DNA from: Chryseosolibacter sp049791675
GTDB lineage: Bacteria; Bacteroidota; Bacteroidia; Cytophagales; Cyclobacteriaceae
DNA: 7,885 bases
Assembly: GCA_049791675.1 (NCBI GenBank)
Contig: JBARAD010000130.1
Coordinates: forward strand, 1 to 7,885
Direction of reading: 5' to 3'
This document shows positions 6,463-7,885 of the stretch, piece after piece. Made by a program: the position numbers and the translations under genes. The notes under the pieces are model-generated. The model saw nothing but the letters and a program-made list of their open reading frames with translations, was not told the DNA's origin and ran no database searches. Numbering within the stretch: the first letter of the stretch is position 1; every line of letters starts with the position of its first letter.

Positions 6463-6655
6463 GTTTGAAAAGTTTAAGAAGTTTGAAAAGTTTAAGAAGT
6501 CTGGGAAGAAGGTAGAGGGTAAGGGTAAAAGGGTAAATGGGTAAATGGGTTTGAAAAGTTTAAGAAGTTTGAAAAGTCTTGGAAGAAGGTAAAGGGTAAA
6601 TAGGTAAAATGGTAAAAAAGTAAAAAGTAAAAAGTAAAAAGTAAAAAGGTTAAGG
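6463..6655. repeat. Compound satellite: nonamers, GGGTAAAT octamers and GTAAAAA heptamers
   Basis: Nonamers GTTTGAAAA and GTTTAAGAA alternate at 6463-6498, followed by GTCTGGGAA (6499-6507) and GAAGG-rich DNA. A GGGTAAAT block spans 6523-6546. A second copy of the nonamer cassette follows (GTTTGAAAA, GTTTAAGAA, GTTTGAAAA, GTCTTGGAA; 6549-6584), again followed by GAAGGTA. Four perfect GTAAAAA heptamers occupy 6620-6647. The right end lies 10 bases from the stop of the minus-strand receiver gene, so the satellite fills the whole convergent gap. Confidence 0.9.
6517..6549 (+). other. G-quadruplex candidate inside the satellite
   Basis: Five GGG runs (6517-6519, 6523-6525, 6531-6533, 6539-6541, 6547-6549) are separated by AT-only loops of 3, 5, 5 and 5 bases, satisfying the usual G3+N1-7 rule. 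The G strand is the sense strand for the upstream gene and antisense for the receiver gene. Folding in the cell is not shown. Confidence 0.6.
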
Positions 6656-6665
6656 CGTGGGGTGA

Positions 6666-7118
6666 TCAGGGTGTGGGGTGGAGTGCGGGTTTGTGCGGGC
6701 GGACTGCTTCATCGAAGGCTTCAAAGGATACGGGCTTCTGCAGAAAATCAGAAACGCCGAAGGATTGAAGGCTGTGCTTTTCATCCTCTGAAAGCGCAGT
6801 TCCTGAGACGATGATGTGAATATTTTTCTTTTCGGCGCAGTCCCATTTTTTGAGAACCTTCAGCAGCGTAATGCCATTCAGCACCGGCATGTTCATGTTG
6901 ATGATCAGGACATCCGGAATCGGAAGCCTTCCTTCGGCTGCCTGATTTAAGAGATCAAATGCCGTCAGTCCGTTGGTCGCTGACCGGACAGAGGCGAATC
7001 TCCCGGACATCTCCGCCATCCTGCGGTAGGCGAGCAGCGAAATTTCATCGGGGTCGACAAGCAATAAGTTCAAAAGCCTGCGCGAGGGTGATTCATTCCT
7101 GGAGATTGTTTCGTCCAT
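6666..7118 (-). CDS. Stand-alone receiver-domain protein with Asp-to-Asn at the phosphorylation site
   Basis: A 150-residue single-domain response-regulator-like protein. After a polar 14-residue start, LLNLLLVDPDE provides the acidic pocket (D22, D24). PDVLIINMNMPVLNG (68-82) is the beta-3/loop motif, in which the phospho-acceptor Asp is N74 (codon AAC at 6897-6899). IIVSGTALSEDE supplies S105, and FLQKPVS supplies K128 with its cis-Pro. There is no output domain. Receivers without the Asp are usually not phosphorylated and act as constitutive or binding modules; this is known for the superfamily and untested here. The tail PHKPALHPTP is read from G-rich DNA next to the satellite. It is convergent with the small secreted gene and has its own upstream promoter-like box. 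A weak AGAG precedes the ATG. GAC to AAC is a single base change, so it could be recent. Confidence 0.88.
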   Translation of the reverse strand: MDETISRNESPSRRLLNLLLVDPDEISLLAYRRMAEMSGRFASVRSATNGLTAFDLLNQAAEGRLPIPDVLIINMNMPVLNGITLLKVLKKWDCAEKKNIHIIVSGTALSEDEKHSLQSFGVSDFLQKPVSFEAFDEAVRPHKPALHPTP

Positions 7119-7173
7119 ATCTCTGATGTTTGTGGGCTGGATAAAAATGATCTCTTGATACTTTGCTGTAACA

Positions 7174-7207
7174 CAAATTTAATCAGCGATCTGGCTTGTA
7201 TAACCAA
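7174..7207 (-). promoter_or_regulatory. Promoter of the receiver gene
   Basis: On the minus strand, TAAATTTG (7181 to 7174) is a perfect TAnnTTTG box. TTGG lies upstream (7207 to 7204), with about 23 bases between TTG and the box, slightly long. The start would fall near 7167, giving a leader of about 50 nt to the ATG at 7118. Confidence 0.45.
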
Positions 7208-7303
7208 CGTGACGGCTATGTAACCCCCGTGTTTTCTGTTTTTTTATGCATACGTTTTCGGGAAGTGTTATCCGGGGAAGAAATGCAGGTTGTATGCAGG
7301 ATC

Positions 7304-7340
7304 AAAAAAAAACAGGAGTGCTTTGGCCCACCCCTGTTTT
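7304..7340 (-). terminator. Strong intrinsic terminator, minus strand
   Basis: AAAACAGGAGTG (7309-7320) pairs with CACCCCTGTTTT (7329-7340) in a 12-bp stem with one A/C mismatch and an 8-base loop. On the minus strand the stem leads into a run of nine T (complement of A 7304-7312). On the + strand only TTTT is present, within the stem. It would end minus-strand transcription from beyond 7340, insulating the receiver promoter. No minus-strand gene that would use it is visible within the window. Confidence 0.6.
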
Positions 7341-7436
7341 AGCAGAATGTATTTTGCTCAGAAATACATCCCAATCTGTTTTGTACATTCAAAAAACAAA
7401 ACGTTCAAATATATCATAAAAGAAAATGGAGTCAAC
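7341..7436. other. AT-rich spacer with two hairpins
   Basis: ATGTATTT (7347-7354) and AAATACAT (7362-7369) form a perfect 8-bp stem with a 7-base loop. GTTTTGT (7378-7384) and ACAAAAC (7396-7402) form a 7-bp stem with an 11-base loop. With the terminator stem, three hairpins are lined up within 100 bases. A + strand frame spanning 7290-7490 shows no protein-like features. Confidence 0.5.
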
Positions 7437-7565
7437 CCGCATCCGCTCGGGGGGATCTTCCGCGAAACAACGAAGCAGGCGGTGACCTAAGAGAAATTCC
7501 GAGAAGTTCGGGACGACCGCGCGAAGCAGAAGTGGTCGCCGGGAGGCAAAAGCATCGATTTTTTT
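7437..7565 (+). other. GC-rich structured segment, possible small RNA
   Basis: This GC-rich island lies between AT-rich sequences. It contains TTCCGA/TCGGGA (7497-7502 with 7508-7513, one wobble), directly followed by CGACC/GGTCG (7514-7518 with 7534-7538) and GCC-GGGA-GGC (7538-7547), then a T7 run at 7559-7565. CGAAGCAG occurs twice (7471-7478, 7522-7529). It matches no RNA family I recognise. Strand and function are guesses. Confidence 0.25.
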
Positions 7566-7613
7566 ATGCGTCCGCTGATCACCGGATGGCTCACCCGCAC
7601 ACGCTCAGGGAAA

Positions 7614-7636
7614 TCCTGATTTTGAAAAAATCAGGA
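7614..7636. other. Perfect 10-bp hairpin
   Basis: TCCTGATTTT (7614-7623) and AAAATCAGGA (7627-7636) form a perfect stem with a 3-base loop. No long T run follows on either strand, so a terminator role is only possible. Confidence 0.55.
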
Positions 7637-7653
7637 AGATGCGGATGGCTTAA

Positions 7654-7681
7654 AGTCCACAGCCCACAGTCGACAGTCCAC
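7654..7681. repeat. Heptamer array, consensus AGTCCAC, 4 units
   Basis: Four 7-bp units: AGTCCAC, AGCCCAC, AGTCGAC, AGTCCAC. The word is unrelated to the other arrays but the period is the same. Confidence 0.85.
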
Positions 7682-7744
7682 GGCAAGGGAGCTCTGTGGC
7701 CCTGTGCGGTATGTAGTCTGTCAGAGGACGTCAGAATATTCTTC

Positions 7745-7885
7745 GTGCCAGAACTCAGACACCGGGCAACTGGCATCCGGCAACCGGTCTCTGGTATGCT
7801 ATGGCGGGCGCGGAAGGAGAGGGCTTTTCCCTCGAGGCGAGGGTGGCATCAATTACCATTGGTGCGAGAACTCAGACACCTGGCA
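7745..7885. repeat. 24-bp direct repeat, copies at 7745-7768 and 7862-7885
   Basis: GTGCCAGAACTCAGACACC and the following GGGCA recur 117 bases later with two changes (C to G, G to T). The second copy reaches the last base of the window, so the repeat may be longer. Its core is in heptamer register, which suggests a second array starting at the edge. The DNA between the copies holds the rest of the first array and a GAGGG/CCCTC hairpin. Confidence 0.75.
7749..7797. repeat. Heptamer array, consensus C(C/T)GGCAA, 7 units
   Basis: Seven units in register: CAGAACT, CAGACAC, CGGGCAA, CTGGCAT, CCGGCAA, CCGGTCT, CTGGTAT. The units are diverged but the 7-bp register holds. The first two units recur at the window end. 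Confidence 0.7.

Noticed and set aside
6517..6549. Telomere or linear replicon end
   Set aside because: The GGGTAA-like units are internal, few and flanked by ordinary chromosomal genes.
6659..6689. Second G-quadruplex at the receiver gene end
   Set aside because: The four G runs have loops of 6, 3 and 8 bases; one loop exceeds the usual limit and the segment is coding.
7290..7490. 66-residue + strand open frame
   Set aside because: It spans the terminator and hairpins, has low-complexity composition and no ribosome-binding or domain signal.
7591..7776. 61-residue minus-strand open frame
   Set aside because: Much of it is translated from the AGTCCAC and CCGGCAA arrays and the hairpin.
7566..7885. 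Open + frame without a stop to the window end
   Set aside because: It crosses two heptamer arrays and a perfect hairpin and its translation has no protein-like pattern; GC-rich repeats explain the lack of stops. More sequence to the right could change this.

Overview
The window looks like chromosomal DNA of a Bacteroidota bacterium, perhaps of the Chitinophagales/Sphingobacteriales/Cytophagales kind. This is inferred from three things. The start codons have no clear Shine-Dalgarno sequence. There are promoter boxes of the Bacteroidota form TAnnTTTG. The protein families fit: a TonB-dependent receptor end, a sensor with an SHDVRAPLA phosphotransfer helix, and SPOR/OmpA-like secreted proteins.

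Layout. The last 48 codons of a TonB-dependent outer-membrane receptor (2-148) are followed at once by a nine-copy octamer array. Next is a 706-residue signalling protein (441-2561), a receiver plus four PAS domains plus a dimerisation/phosphotransfer helix, ending without an ATP-binding kinase domain. About 450 bases without a confident gene hold a weak hairpin, a minus-strand open frame and a promoter-like site with a palindrome. Two tandem paralogues follow (3008-4312 and 4391-5563): secreted proteins with an N-terminal SPOR-like domain, a middle beta domain and a C-terminal OmpA-like domain. They probably form one transcription unit. A repeat-filled spacer leads to a small secreted protein with a DUF4177-like C-terminus (5972-6382). 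Facing it on the minus strand is a stand-alone receiver protein (6666-7118) whose phospho-acceptor Asp is Asn. The convergent pair is separated by about 280 bases of compound satellite. The last 770 bases carry no convincing gene. They hold the receiver gene's promoter, a strong minus-strand terminator, several hairpins and two more heptamer arrays.

The most unusual feature is the set of short tandem arrays. At least seven are present, each built on a different word, almost all with a period of 7 or 8 bp (one block of 9). Several start at, or within a few bases of, a stop codon. The largest leaves the + strand nearly free of C for almost 300 bases and contains a good G-quadruplex candidate.

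Functional reading (inference). The SPOR/OmpA pair probably acts at the peptidoglycan/outer-membrane interface. The two signalling proteins each lack a standard catalytic feature, the kinase domain in one and the phospho-acceptor Asp in the other. They would need partners elsewhere or act without phosphotransfer. Nothing in the sequence links them to each other or to the envelope genes beyond proximity. No mobile element, CRISPR array, tRNA or rRNA was seen.
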